Positions 48,996-58,403 of a stretch of DNA of 64,000 nucleotides are shown here, one piece after another. This DNA comes from Streptomyces sp. NBC_00620 (lineage in GTDB: Bacteria; Actinomycetota; Actinomycetes; Streptomycetales; Streptomycetaceae), in NCBI RefSeq assembly GCF_026341825.1, contig NZ_JAPENY010000002.1, positions 1,268,501-1,332,500 of the forward strand, written 5' to 3'. The notes beneath the pieces are model-generated. The model worked only from the letters and a program-made list of their open reading frames with translations. It searched no databases and was not told the DNA's origin. The stretch's first letter is position 1; each line of letters opens with the position of its first letter. The position numbers and the translations under genes were made by a program.

Positions 48996-50516
48996 TCAGC
49001 TCAGGCCCTCCTCGTGCCAGCCGAAGCTCTTCTCCACCGCCTTGCGCCAGTTGTGGTACTCGCGGTCACGCACGGAGGCCTCCATGGACGGCGTCCACTC
49101 GACGTCCTTCTGCCAGTGCGACTTCAGCTCGTCCAGGTCGTTCCACACACCGGTCGCGAGACCGGCCGCGTACGCGGCGCCCAGACACGTCGTCTCGGAG
49201 ACCTTCGGGCGGATCACCGGCACCCCGAGCACATCCGCCTGGTGCTGCATCAGGAGATTGTTCTTGGTCATGCCGCCGTCCACCTTCAGGGTGGTGATCT
49301 GCACCCCGGAGTCCTGGTACATGGCGTCGACGACCTCGCGCGTCTGCCAGCTCGTCGCTTCCAGGACCGCGCGGGCCAGGTGCGCCTTCGTGACGTAACG
49401 CGTGAGCCCGGTGACGACACCACGTGCGTCGGATCGCCAGTAGGGCGCGAACAGGCCGGAGAACGCGGGCACGATGTACGCGCCGCCGTTGTCGTCGACG
49501 CTCGCTGCCAGTGTCTCGATCTCGTCGGCGTGACGGATGATGCCGAGCTGATCGCGGAACCACTGCACCAGGGCGCCGGTGATGGCGATCGACCCTTCGA
49601 GGCAGTACACGGGTGCCTCGGTGCCGATCTTGTACCCCATGGTCGTCAACAGGCCGTTCTTCGAAGGGACCGGCCTGTTCCCGGTGTTGAGCAGCAGGAA
49701 ACTGCCCGTGCCGTACGTGTTCTTCGCCGTGCCCACGTCGTAGCACGCCTGCCCGAACACCGCAGCCTGCTGGTCGCCCAGCGCCGATGCGACGGGGACG
49801 CCCGCGAGTTGGCCCACGGCGGTGCCGTACACCTCGGCGGAGGACCTGATCTCGGGGAGGACCGCTTCGGGGACGTTCATCGCGGAGAGGATGGACTGGT
49901 CCCACTGGAGTGTCTCCAGGTTCATGAGCATGGTGCGCCCGGCGTTGGTCACGTCGGTGACGTGCCGCCCGCCGTCCGTGCCGCCCGTCAGGTTCCAGAT
50001 CAGCCAGGAGTCGATGGTGCCGAAGGCGATCTCGCCGCGCTCGGCACGCGCGCGCAGCCCCTGCACGTTGTCGAGTAGCCAGGCCGCCTTGGGCCCGGAG
50101 AAGTAGCTGGCCAGCGGCAGTCCGGTCTGCTCCCGGAAGCGGTCCTGTCCGTCCGAGCCGCCCAGTTCGTTGCAGAGGGCGGAGGTGCGGGTGTCCTGCC
50201 AGACGATCGCGTTGTGCACGGGTTTGCCGGTGGCGCGGTCCCAAAGGACCGTCGTCTCGCGCTGGTTGGTGATCCCGAGCGCGCTCAACTGGTCCGCGCG
50301 CAGCCCGGCCTTGGCGATCGCCCCCGCGACCACCGCCTGCACCTTCGACCAGATCTCGGTGGCGTCGTGTTCCACCCAGCCCGGCTTGGGGAAGATCTGG
50401 CGGTGTTCGCGCTGGTCGACGGCGACGATCGCGCCGCCGTGGTCGAAGATGATGCAGCGGCTCGATGTGGTGCCCTGGTCGATTGCGGCGACGTACTTCT
50501 CGGCATGGTCCGTCAT
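48996..50516 (-). CDS. glpK: glycerol kinase
   Basis: A 506-residue FGGY-family kinase that phosphorylates glycerol to glycerol-3-phosphate. The N-terminal phosphate loop DQGTTSSRCIIFD, GITNQRETTVLWDRATG, the FGGY signature region YGTGSFLLLNTGNRP, the catalytic Asp region with SGLFAPYW and the C-terminal DGGMTKNNLLMQ are all present. It follows glpF by 13 bp on the same strand, so import and trapping are co-expressed. No glpD or gylR is in this window, so it may be a second glycerol locus or one controlled in trans. Confidence 0.95.
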   Translation of the reverse strand: MTDHAEKYVAAIDQGTTSSRCIIFDHGGAIVAVDQREHRQIFPKPGWVEHDATEIWSKVQAVVAGAIAKAGLRADQLSALGITNQRETTVLWDRATGKPVHNAIVWQDTRTSALCNELGGSDGQDRFREQTGLPLASYFSGPKAAWLLDNVQGLRARAERGEIAFGTIDSWLIWNLTGGTDGGRHVTDVTNAGRTMLMNLETLQWDQSILSAMNVPEAVLPEIRSSAEVYGTAVGQLAGVPVASALGDQQAAVFGQACYDVGTAKNTYGTGSFLLLNTGNRPVPSKNGLLTTMGYKIGTEAPVYCLEGSIAITGALVQWFRDQLGIIRHADEIETLAASVDDNGGAYIVPAFSGLFAPYWRSDARGVVTGLTRYVTKAHLARAVLEATSWQTREVVDAMYQDSGVQITTLKVDGGMTKNNLLMQHQADVLGVPVIRPKVSETTCLGAAYAAGLATGVWNDLDELKSHWQKDVEWTPSMEASVRDREYHNWRKAVEKSFGWHEEGLS

Positions 50517-50529
50517 GACGTCCCCTTCG

Positions 50530-51270
50530 TCAGAAGGCTGCGTTGTAGATCAGGGCTCCGATGGCGGCGCCCGCGATCGGGCCGACCACCGGGATCCAGG
50601 AGTAACTCCACTCCGAGGTGCCCTTGTTGGGAATCGGCAGCAGCGCGTGCGTGAGTCGCGGCCCCAGGTCGCGGGCCGGGTTGATGGCGTACCCCGTGGG
50701 GCCGCCGAGCGAGAGACCGATCCCGACGACGAGGAGGGCGATGAGCAGGACGGGCAGTCCCGCGTCTCCAATGCCCGCCACGTGCTTGTCGCCGCCGACC
50801 ATGGCCAGAATGGGCAGCATCAGGGCGACGGTGGCGATGATCTCGGTGATCAGGTTCTGCACGGGGTTGTTGATCTCGGGCCGGGTCGAGAAGATCCCCA
50901 GCGTCTCGATGGCCTGGTCCTCTTCGGCGTTCAGGTTGAACTGGCCCAGGTAGAGCAGCCAGCACAGCACGGCCCCGATGATGGCTCCGGCGAACTGCCC
51001 GAGGATGTAGAAGGGCACGTCCTCCCACTTGGTGGAACCCTCGATCGCGAATCCGATCGTCACCGCCGGGTTGATCTGCCCACCGGACAGCGGCGCCGAG
51101 GTGTACGCGCCGGCAAGGACGCCGAAGCCCCACCCGAAGGCGATGACCACCCAGCCCGCTCCCCGGGCCTTGGACTTGTTGAGCGTGACTGCGGCGCACA
51201 CTCCCGCGCCGAACAGGATCAGGATCGCGGTGCCGATCAACTCCCCGACAAAAATGTCTGCGTTGCTCAT
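50530..51270 (-). CDS. glpF: glycerol uptake facilitator (aquaglyceroporin)
   Basis: A 246-residue MIP-family channel with six helices and two half-helices. The two NPA boxes are GGQINPAVT and GYAINPARDLGPRL; the Asp after the second Arg is the usual mark of glycerol facilitators over water channels. A charged loop (NLNAEEDQAIETLG) separates helices 3 and 4. The ATG follows AGGAG. It is the first gene of glpFK and has a long untranslated upstream region. Confidence 0.93.
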   Translation of the reverse strand: MSNADIFVGELIGTAILILFGAGVCAAVTLNKSKARGAGWVVIAFGWGFGVLAGAYTSAPLSGGQINPAVTIGFAIEGSTKWEDVPFYILGQFAGAIIGAVLCWLLYLGQFNLNAEEDQAIETLGIFSTRPEINNPVQNLITEIIATVALMLPILAMVGGDKHVAGIGDAGLPVLLIALLVVGIGLSLGGPTGYAINPARDLGPRLTHALLPIPNKGTSEWSYSWIPVVGPIAGAAIGALIYNAAF

Positions 51271-51738
51271 GGCGGCTCCTAGGGCCGACCCGGGGCGAGC
51301 CGCTCCGGGCCACCGTGCAGGGTGCGTTCCCACGTTTCCATGGCTACTTCAGCCGAAGGCAGGAAGGTCCCGCTCCCCGCCCGGCGTCCGTGACGAGCGT
51401 GCCGTAGCAGCGGAATCGCCCATGAGGATGGCCCTTGGTGCAGGTCGGAAACCCGAGCGGCGCGGTGCGTGAAGACGCCCGAATGCGGCGATACCGACTG
51501 ACACCCGGAAGTGTTCACCGGTGCCCAGGGGGCGTCAAGGTCGCGGACAGCACCGGTTGGAGGGGCTCTGCGGGGCGCGTCGCGGTGCTCGGCCCTGGCT
51601 GAAAACTGTTCATTGCGCTCGGCGGGTGTTTGCATCGACCCCCGCGTTCTCGGCCGGGCCACCCGCCGCCTGCGGGCTGGTGGTTGTGCGCCTCGACGTC
51701 ATCGGCGGCGGGGCTGGTCCCGACCGGCCGTCCGCCCG
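51271..51738. other. 468-bp region between glpF and the EAL-GGDEF gene
   Basis: No gene is convincing here. On the minus strand TTGACG (51538-51533) and AACACT (51515-51510), 17 bases apart, could be a glpF promoter, which would leave an mRNA leader of over 200 bases. I found no IclR-type palindrome that I could defend. Confidence 0.35.
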
Positions 51739-53433
51739 TCAGCTGGTCAGCCGGTCGCTCCCGGCCCGGTCCGCCCACCCGAACCCCGCCGGCGCCGGTG
51801 CCGTCCCCGCCCCGCGGCGGATCTCGTGGCCCGGCAGCCCCGCACGCCCCAGCACCCAACTCGCCCCGTTGAGGGCCTTCGCGGCCTTCTTGAGGGGTGC
51901 CAGGCAGGCGGCCGCCTCCCGGTGGTCGGTCACGCTGCCGGGTGCGCACAGGACCGTGGCCAGCGACAGCGTGATGCTCCGTCCGCCGGCCGTCCAGGGC
52001 GTGTCGAGCACCGAGTTGGCCAGCGGGTCGAGGGTGTCCGGGTCCGCGAGGACCAGGAAGTCGTCCCCGCCGATGTGCCCCACGTGCGTCGCACCGGACG
52101 CGGCGAGCTGGAGCGCCCGCCCGACCGCCCGGATCAGATCGTCGCCCGCGGCGAACCCCGCTCCGTCGTTGACCTGCTTGAAGTGATCGACGTCCAGCCA
52201 GCTCAGCGCGAACATGCGGCCGTCCGCGATCCGCCGGTCCACCTCGCCGGTGATCGCGTCCGAACCGGGCAGCCGGGTCAGCGGATTGAGGCCCGCGGCC
52301 TCCTCCACCCGGCTCTCGGAGAGTGCCCGTACGAGATCGGCCAGGCGTACGACACCCACGCACCGCCCGTACCGGTCGACGACCGCGACATCGTCGGACG
52401 TACGGTCCCGGTCCCCGTCCGCCACCACGTCGAGGACCTCCCACGCGGTGGCGTCGACCCCGACCGTACGTGGCGGATCGCCGAGCTTGGCGGCCGGCCT
52501 GTCGGCGTACAGTGCATGCCCGTAGCGCCCCGACATCGACAGCAGGAACCGCGACCGGTGCACCGACCGGACAGGGACCCCTGAGCCGTCCACGAGCAGC
52601 ACTCCGGACACGTCGGACGATCCGGTGAGGAGCGCCCGCACCTGCCCGGCCGACGCCGTGGCCGGCAGCAGTGCCGCGGGCCGCACGAACTGACGTACGG
52701 ACGGCCCCGACCGGGACGTCTCGGTGACACCGGGAGTGAGGACCGGAACGTATACATCCGCCACGGGCAGCCGCGCGGGCGGCGCGAACAGGTCGCCCTG
52801 CGCCAATTGCGCGCCCGCCGACACCGCGGCCGCGCACTGCAGCTCCGTCTCCACCCCTTCGACGGACAGCAGCGCGCCCAACTCCTCGCACAGCGTCCGC
52901 ATCGCCCGCACCGCAGGGGAGCGCGCGAGCAGGGACACGTCCAGCTTCATCAGTTCGGGCGCGAGGTCCGTGAGCAGCCTCAGGGGTACGTCGCCGTCGC
53001 CCACGCCGTCCGCACAGATCCGGAAGCCCTCGCCCCGCAGGGCGGCAACCGAGTCCAGCAGGGCGTGCTGCGGCACATGCGTGTACGGCGGACCGATGTC
53101 GACCGTCACCTCCCACGGCAGCCGCCCGGCCTCACGAACAGCGTCTCGGAGCGCCGCCAGCCCGCCGAGATCGGCGAGGGTCCCGGCGAACACGTTGACG
53201 TGCAGCGGCAGCAAGGTCTCCTTGCGGGCCGCTGCCCGGATCGCCAACGCGGCCAGACGGCCGTCGAGTTCGGGGTCGCGGCGGGCCTGCGCCAGGATGT
53301 CACCGGCTTCCGGGCGGGCGAGTATCTCCAGAGCAGCCACCCCTCCGGTCGTCAGGTTGACAACCGGCTGAAAGGCGAAGCGGACCGTATCCGACCAGGA
53401 GGGCACGCGAGCAGAATGGCGCCCCTCGCGCAC
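51739..53433 (-). CDS. EAL-CBS-GGDEF signalling protein with degenerate EAL domain
   Basis: A 564-residue cytoplasmic protein. Residues about 15-235 form an EAL fold, about 250-390 a tandem CBS region (VSGVLLVDGSGVPV, VAVVDRYGRCVGVVRLADL), and about 400-530 a GGDEF domain. The EAL motif reads EIL (36-38), the DDFG motif reads DGVG (Asp142 kept, Gly143 replacing the second Asp), and the usual Glu of the LEITE strand is missing (VTVDIG); Asn80, Lys163-Leu-Asp165 and Glu192 remain. Phosphodiesterase activity is therefore unlikely. The GGDEF signature is GGDDF near residue 456 and could be active, so the protein may make c-di-GMP under control of nucleotide binding to CBS and ligand binding to EAL. 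GTG start. Confidence 0.88.
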   Translation of the reverse strand: MREGRHSARVPSWSDTVRFAFQPVVNLTTGGVAALEILARPEAGDILAQARRDPELDGRLAALAIRAAARKETLLPLHVNVFAGTLADLGGLAALRDAVREAGRLPWEVTVDIGPPYTHVPQHALLDSVAALRGEGFRICADGVGDGDVPLRLLTDLAPELMKLDVSLLARSPAVRAMRTLCEELGALLSVEGVETELQCAAAVSAGAQLAQGDLFAPPARLPVADVYVPVLTPGVTETSRSGPSVRQFVRPAALLPATASAGQVRALLTGSSDVSGVLLVDGSGVPVRSVHRSRFLLSMSGRYGHALYADRPAAKLGDPPRTVGVDATAWEVLDVVADGDRDRTSDDVAVVDRYGRCVGVVRLADLVRALSESRVEEAAGLNPLTRLPGSDAITGEVDRRIADGRMFALSWLDVDHFKQVNDGAGFAAGDDLIRAVGRALQLAASGATHVGHIGGDDFLVLADPDTLDPLANSVLDTPWTAGGRSITLSLATVLCAPGSVTDHREAAACLAPLKKAAKALNGASWVLGRAGLPGHEIRRGAGTAPAPAGFGWADRAGSDRLTS

Positions 53434-53506
53434 GCCCGGGCGCGATTCACGAGCTGTTCACGCAGGATTCCCAGCTCGTCACAGTGGGTGCTCACTGCGG
53501 CCGGGA

Positions 53507-54697
53507 TCACCGCACGGCGACGACCGACGAACCGTGTCCGAACAGCCCCTGGTTCGCGGTGATCCCCACCCGGGCCCCGTCGACTTGCCGCTCGCCGGCG
53601 GCGCCCCGCAGTTGCCATGTCAACTCGCACACCTGGGCGATTGCCTGCGCCGGAACCGCCTCGCCGAAGGAGGCGAGCCCGCCACTCACGTTCACCGGTA
53701 TTCGCCCGCCCAGCGCCGTGGCACCCTCCCACAGCAGCTTGGCCGCCCCGCCGTCCGCGCACAGGCCCAGGTCCTCGTACCACTGCAACTCCAGGGCCGT
53801 GGACAGGTCGTACACCTCGGCAAGCGAGAGATCCTCGGGGCCGATGCCCGCCTCCTCGTACGCCGCCCGGGCGATCGACGCGCGGAAGGTGTCGGCCGCG
53901 GGCTCCACCGCGACCGCGGAGTCCGTGGCGATGTCCGGCAGATCGAGCACGGTGTTGGGGTAACGCGGCGTCACCGTGGACACCGCGCGGATCCGCACCG
54001 GATCGGCGACACCGTGTCGTCGTGCGAACTCCATGCTGGACAGCACGAGGGCCGCGCCGCCGTCCGAGGTTGCGCAGATGTCGAGCAGCCGCAGCGGATC
54101 GGCGACGACCGCGGACCCGGCGACCTCCTCGGCGGTGACCCTCTTGCGGTACCGCGCGTTCGGATTCAGTGCCCCCAGGGCGGCGTTCTTCACCTTGACC
54201 TGTGCGAAGTCCTCCAGAGTGTCCCCGTGCACGGCCATCCGCCGCCGCGCGTACAGCCCGAAGTACGTCGGATTCGTCGCCCCCAGGACGCGGAACCGCA
54301 GCCAGTCCGGATCGTCAGGCCTGTCCCCTCCGGCCGGGCGGAAGAACCCCTTGGGCGCGGCGTCCGCACCCACCACGAGGACGACCTCCGCGAGCCCCGC
54401 AAGTATCTGCGCCCGCGCCGTGTTGACCGCCTGCGCCCCGGACGCGCACGCCGCGTACACACTCGCGACCCGCGCCCCCTGCCAGCCGAGCGCCTTCGCG
54501 AACGTCGCCCCCGCCACGTACCCCGGATAGCCGCCGCGCACGGTGTCCGCACCCACGATCGAGCCGACATCGCGCCAGTCGACCCCGGCGTCGGCCAACG
54601 CAGCACGCGCCGCCACGACTCCGTACTCGACGAAGCCACGCCCCCACTTGCCCCAGGGGTGCATGCCCGCGCCGAGCACCGCCACATCCCCGCTCAC
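53507..54697 (-). CDS. thiolase-like protein (SCP-x/lipid-transfer protein type)
   Basis: A 396-residue thiolase-superfamily protein of the SCP-x/Ltp class. The N-terminus DVAVLGAGMHPWGKWGRGF, the nucleophile-region VYAACASGAQAVNTA, the block ICATSDGGAALVLSS, the block EVYDLSTALELQWYEDLGL and the C-terminal NVSGGLASFGEAVPAQ are family-typical. Such proteins with DUF35 partners act as retro-aldolases or thiolases on acyl-CoA side chains, as with Ltp2 and its DUF35 domain in steroid degradation. The substrate here is unknown. The GTG at 54697 gives the usual N-terminus; an ATG at 54718 is the alternative. It follows the DUF35 gene by 7-28 bp. Confidence 0.88.
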   Translation of the reverse strand: MSGDVAVLGAGMHPWGKWGRGFVEYGVVAARAALADAGVDWRDVGSIVGADTVRGGYPGYVAGATFAKALGWQGARVASVYAACASGAQAVNTARAQILAGLAEVVLVVGADAAPKGFFRPAGGDRPDDPDWLRFRVLGATNPTYFGLYARRRMAVHGDTLEDFAQVKVKNAALGALNPNARYRKRVTAEEVAGSAVVADPLRLLDICATSDGGAALVLSSMEFARRHGVADPVRIRAVSTVTPRYPNTVLDLPDIATDSAVAVEPAADTFRASIARAAYEEAGIGPEDLSLAEVYDLSTALELQWYEDLGLCADGGAAKLLWEGATALGGRIPVNVSGGLASFGEAVPAQAIAQVCELTWQLRGAAGERQVDGARVGITANQGLFGHGSSVVAVR

Positions 54698-54725
54698 GCC
54701 GTCACCCCCGTACGCCACATGTCCT

Positions 54726-55175
54726 TCATGCCGTCACCGCCGTCGGCCGCCAATGCCATGTCGTCCAGGTCGTCCCCTCGTCCTCGTTCAGCACGCCGGG
54801 GACGACCTCCACCTCCATGCCCACCGCCAGATCGGCGACCGTGACCCCGGGAACCGCCTGACCGAGCACCACGATCCGCTCGCACTCCAGCTCCACAGCG
54901 ATCAACGCGTAGGGTTCCCACGAGAGTTCCGGATCGCTCACATACGGTGACGGCGGCCGGTACCGGCCGTCCGTGTAGGACCAGACACGGCCGCGCCGCG
55001 ACAACGGCACCTCGACCAGCTCGCTTCCTCCCGGGCAGCCCGGGTTGCGGCAGAAGGCGTCCTCGCGGGGGAAGAAGACCGAGGCGCATACCGAGCAGCG
55101 CGTACCGAGGAGATGGAAGTCGTCGCCGTCCCCGGCGAACCAACCGGCGACCACAGGCGTGCGTGTGCGCGACAA
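54726..55175 (-). CDS. DUF35 OB-fold/zinc-ribbon acyl-CoA-associated protein
   Basis: A 149-residue DUF35 protein: an N-terminal rubredoxin-like zinc ribbon (CSVCASVFFPREDAFC, then NPGC) followed by an OB fold (RGRVWSYTDGRYRPPSPYV through GMEVEVVPG). These proteins bind acyl-CoA and pair with thiolase-like proteins, as here. The start is TTG at 55173-55175, about four bases after GGAGG; a GTG a few codons on is possible. A perfect palindrome lies 19 bp upstream, so the pair is probably under TetR-type repression, but no TetR gene is close. Confidence 0.9.
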   Translation of the reverse strand: MSRTRTPVVAGWFAGDGDDFHLLGTRCSVCASVFFPREDAFCRNPGCPGGSELVEVPLSRRGRVWSYTDGRYRPPSPYVSDPELSWEPYALIAVELECERIVVLGQAVPGVTVADLAVGMEVEVVPGVLNEDEGTTWTTWHWRPTAVTA

Positions 55176-55193
55176 GACCCCTCCAACACTGGA

Positions 55194-55210
55194 TCTGACG
55201 GAACGTCAGA
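55194..55210. promoter_or_regulatory. palindromic operator upstream of the DUF35/thiolase pair
   Basis: TCTGACG-GAA-CGTCAGA, seven-base perfect arms around three bases, lies 19 bp ahead of the DUF35 start. The TGACG...CGTCA core is of the type bound by TetR regulators of acyl-CoA metabolism in actinobacteria; the regulator is not encoded in this window. Confidence 0.65.
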
Positions 55211-55436
55211 AGTGTGCCACGGGCAACGGGATTTGGGCAGGGCGTCATGGAGAACCGCGGAGGCCTCCTAGGCGTCGGAGTATCGGTAGGGACGGCCGGG
55301 GCCCACGGGGGTGGTTCCGGCCGTCCCTCACTGCCCGAGGCCCCCGAGCCGGTGCCGCGACACCCTTTGGTCCGCCCGTCCGGTCGATCAGCACACCAAG
55401 GCGGTTGCCCCTGAAGATGCCCTTCAAGTGATCGGA

Positions 55437-55452
55437 TACAGTCCGCGGCGTG
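55437..55452 (+). promoter_or_regulatory. leaderless promoter of the Nudix gene
   Basis: TACAGT at 55437-55442 is followed by seven bases and the GTG start at 55450, and no ribosome site is present. Together these indicate a leaderless transcript. Confidence 0.5.
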
Positions 55453-55992
55453 TCCGCATCCCCATCCCCGCACTCGCCCGCCGACTCCGCGCCGGACTCC
55501 CACTGTTCGAGCTGCGGAGCACCCTACGGAGAGGGCGTCTCCGGCTGGCCCCGCACCTGCGCCGTCTGCTCCACCGTGGCCTACCGCAATCCACTGCCGG
55601 TCGCGGTTGCCCTCCAGCCCGTGTACGACGCCGGGGGCACCTCCCTGGTAGTGATCACCCGGACCATCAGCCCCGCGCGCGGGGGCATCGCCCTGCCCGG
55701 CGGGTTCATCGACCACCGGGAGGACTGGCGGCACGCCGTCGTCCGGGAGCTCAAGGAGGAGACGGGCATCGACGCGACGAGCCGGGAGGTACGTCTCGCC
55801 GACGCCATGAGTTCCCCGGCCGGGCACCTGCTGCTCTTCGGGCTCCTCCCGGAACGCCCGGTCGCCGAACTCCCGCCGTCCGTCGCCACCGACGAGACGG
55901 ACGGCTGGCAGCTGCTGCGCAGGTCGGCCGAACTCGCCTTCCCGCTGCACACCTTGGCGGTTCGGGCGTGGTTCGAGGGACGGTACATCTGA
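55450..55992 (+). CDS. Nudix hydrolase with N-terminal zinc ribbon
   Basis: A 180-residue Nudix protein. Two CxxC pairs (CSSC near residue 19 and CAVC near 38) form a zinc ribbon, as in NudC-like NADH pyrophosphatases. The Nudix box is complete: it starts GGFIDHREDW and ends VVRELKEETGI, with the metal-binding Glu residues in place. It hydrolyses a nucleoside diphosphate derivative; the substrate cannot be told. The gene stands alone, starts with GTG seven bases after a -10 hexamer, and converges on the GH31 gene across 44 bp. Confidence 0.9.
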   Translation: MSASPSPHSPADSAPDSHCSSCGAPYGEGVSGWPRTCAVCSTVAYRNPLPVAVALQPVYDAGGTSLVVITRTISPARGGIALPGGFIDHREDWRHAVVRELKEETGIDATSREVRLADAMSSPAGHLLLFGLLPERPVAELPPSVATDETDGWQLLRRSAELAFPLHTLAVRAWFEGRYI

Positions 55993-56036
55993 GAGGCCCG
56001 GCTACCGGAGGTGTGCTCGGGGCGCTCGGCGAGCCG

Positions 56037-58403
56037 TTACACCTCCCGTAGCCCCCGCACCCGTACCGGATACGCGGTCTCGCTCAGGCCGCCCTCTCCG
56101 TCCCGCTGTACGACCACCTGCGACCCCTCCCAGCGCGTCACGTAGCGCTCGACCTCCGGCTCCTCCCACCCGTCGCCCGTGTCCGGCACGACGAGCCCGC
56201 CCCCGACACGTCCTTGGGCGGGAGCCCACACCTCCAGTTCCAGACCACCGTCGGCACCCCTGACGGGCACGACGGCACCGGCGCGCGCCAGCACCGGAAT
56301 CCGCGACAAGGGGGCGTCGATCAGCACCTGGGCCGGCCCTTCATAGGCCTCCTCAGTGACCGTGTCGTACCAACGCCCCCGCGGCAGCTGCACCGCACGC
56401 CGATCAGCCCCGTGGTGCAGCACGGGCGCCACCAGGAAACAGTCGCCGAGCAGGAAGGCGTCCTCACAGTCGCGCAGCGCCCGGTCCTCGGGCGCACCCC
56501 ACCACACGGGCCGTACATACGGTGCGCCGGTACGGCGAGCCAGATGCGCCAAGGTCATGAAGTACGGGAGCAGCCGCCGCCGTTCGACGAGCGCCACGCG
56601 CGCGTGCTCCAGGACGTCGTCACCGAACTCCCAGGGCTCCCTGCGCCCCGCCCGCAGACTCGCGTGCGTACGGAACAACGGGAGGTACGCGCCGAGCTGG
56701 AACCACCGCAAGTACAGCTCGGGCGACGGGCTCCCGTCGAAGCCGCCCACGTCGGGCCCCGAGTACGGCACCCCACACAGCCCCAGCCCCAACACGAGCG
56801 ACAGTGACGCCCGCAGCCCGGGCCAGCCGGTGGCCACGTCCCCGGACCAGGTCCCTCCGTAGCGCTGCATTCCGGCCCACCCGGAGCGCGAGAAGATGAA
56901 CGGCCGCTCCTGGGGCGCAAGTTCACGCAAGCCCTCGTACCCGGCCCGGGCCATGCCCAGCGCGTACACGTTGTGCGCCTCGCGGTGGTCACCGCCGCGG
57001 TCTTCCAGGGAGTGCCGGGCCGAACGCGGCAGCGTCGACTCCCCGAAGGCGGTGAACGAAGTCGGCTCGTTCATGTCGTGCCAGAAACCCGCGAACCCCT
57101 GCGCGAGCCGCTCCTTGAAGAGCCCGCCCCACCACCGCCGCACGCGCGCGTGCGCGAAGTCCGGAAAGACGGACTCCCCAGGCCATACGACACCTCGCAC
57201 AAGCCGCCCCGAGGCGTCGCGCACGAAGGCGTCCTCGGCAAGGCCACTGTCGTACACGGCATTGCCCGGCTCGGCCTTGACCGCAGGGTCGACGATCGAT
57301 ACCAGCCGGATCCCGTCACGGCGCAACTCCTCCGCCAGCACCGGCAGCTCCGGGAAGTGCTCCCGGTCGACCGTGAACACCTGGTGCGCGTCGTAGTGGT
57401 CGATGTCCAGGTGAACCGCGTTGAGCGGAAGACCACGCTCCTGGTAGCCGGCGGCGATCCGCCGTACCTCATGCTCACTGCCGAAACCCCACCGCGCGTG
57501 ATGGTGCCCCAGTGCCCACGCGGGCGGCAGCGCGGGCGCCCCGGTGAGCGAGGCCCAGGCGTGCAGCACGCGCGCGGGGGTCCCCACCATCACCCAGCAG
57601 CGCAATGGGCCGCCGTCCATCCGCAGCTCACACGATCCGGCCCTGTCGTGCCCGGAGCCGGCGCCCTCCTCGCCCTCGCGCAACGTCACCGTGCCGTCCC
57701 ACGAGGTGTCGTGGAACACGAGGTGGGTGGCCGCGTCGGCGACCACGAGTTGCACGGGCATGGTGATGTACAGCGGATCGTCGCCGGGCGCGAAGGCATG
57801 CCCGGGATCCGTGTTCCACAGCCGGTACGAACCATCGCGCAGCCGGGGCCCCGCCGCACGCCCGCCCAGGCCGAAGAACCGTGCGTCGGCGGCGACTTCG
57901 GAGCGCTGCATCCAGCGCGCCGCACCGCCGTCGACCGGTTCCCACCAGCGGGGCGGCAGATCGCGGCGCAGAACCACGCCACCAGGGGTGCGCACCTCGA
58001 CGGCTCCGTGCCGCGACACCACGACGGTCACGCGCTCTGCCACAACCCGCCAGCCGCCGTCCATGTCCGGCTCCAGGACGGCCCGCGGGTCCGGATCCGG
58101 GCAGTGGCCCGCGAGGGCGTACGACGGCTCAGGGTCTGCCCCGTCCCATCCCCAGAAGACGGCCCCGCTCACCGCGACCGTGATCCGCAGCTCGGAGCGA
58201 GTGAACCGGACGACCCCACCACCGGGGCCCGGCTCCACGCCCCGCACCGCCCCTGGCACCCGCGCGCGCTCGGCGCCCCGCTGTGGCAGCCCAACGGCAT
58301 CGGCACGCTTCCTGCGCCACGCGGCTCGCACGGTACGCAACCCCTGGGTCGCCCCCGCCGAACCGACCGCCTTCACCGAACGCACCAGGTCACGACCGTT
58401 CAT
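56037..58403 (-). CDS. GH31-family alpha-glycosidase (alpha-glucosidase/xylosidase type)
   Basis: A 788-residue glycoside hydrolase of family 31. The nucleophile is Asp443 in FWHDMNEPTSF and the acid/base is Asp522 in TWSGDVATGW; the (beta/alpha)8 barrel begins near WALGHHHARWGF with LDIDHYDAHQVFT. An N-terminal beta-sandwich (about 60-290) and C-terminal beta domains (about 630-788) are as usual. No signal peptide is seen, so it probably works on imported oligosaccharides such as maltodextrins or isoprimeverose. It is divergent from the acetoacetyl-CoA synthetase gene across 213 bp in which I saw no strong operator. Confidence 0.93.
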   Translation of the reverse strand: MNGRDLVRSVKAVGSAGATQGLRTVRAAWRRKRADAVGLPQRGAERARVPGAVRGVEPGPGGGVVRFTRSELRITVAVSGAVFWGWDGADPEPSYALAGHCPDPDPRAVLEPDMDGGWRVVAERVTVVVSRHGAVEVRTPGGVVLRRDLPPRWWEPVDGGAARWMQRSEVAADARFFGLGGRAAGPRLRDGSYRLWNTDPGHAFAPGDDPLYITMPVQLVVADAATHLVFHDTSWDGTVTLREGEEGAGSGHDRAGSCELRMDGGPLRCWVMVGTPARVLHAWASLTGAPALPPAWALGHHHARWGFGSEHEVRRIAAGYQERGLPLNAVHLDIDHYDAHQVFTVDREHFPELPVLAEELRRDGIRLVSIVDPAVKAEPGNAVYDSGLAEDAFVRDASGRLVRGVVWPGESVFPDFAHARVRRWWGGLFKERLAQGFAGFWHDMNEPTSFTAFGESTLPRSARHSLEDRGGDHREAHNVYALGMARAGYEGLRELAPQERPFIFSRSGWAGMQRYGGTWSGDVATGWPGLRASLSLVLGLGLCGVPYSGPDVGGFDGSPSPELYLRWFQLGAYLPLFRTHASLRAGRREPWEFGDDVLEHARVALVERRRLLPYFMTLAHLARRTGAPYVRPVWWGAPEDRALRDCEDAFLLGDCFLVAPVLHHGADRRAVQLPRGRWYDTVTEEAYEGPAQVLIDAPLSRIPVLARAGAVVPVRGADGGLELEVWAPAQGRVGGGLVVPDTGDGWEEPEVERYVTRWEGSQVVVQRDGEGGLSETAYPVRVRGLREV

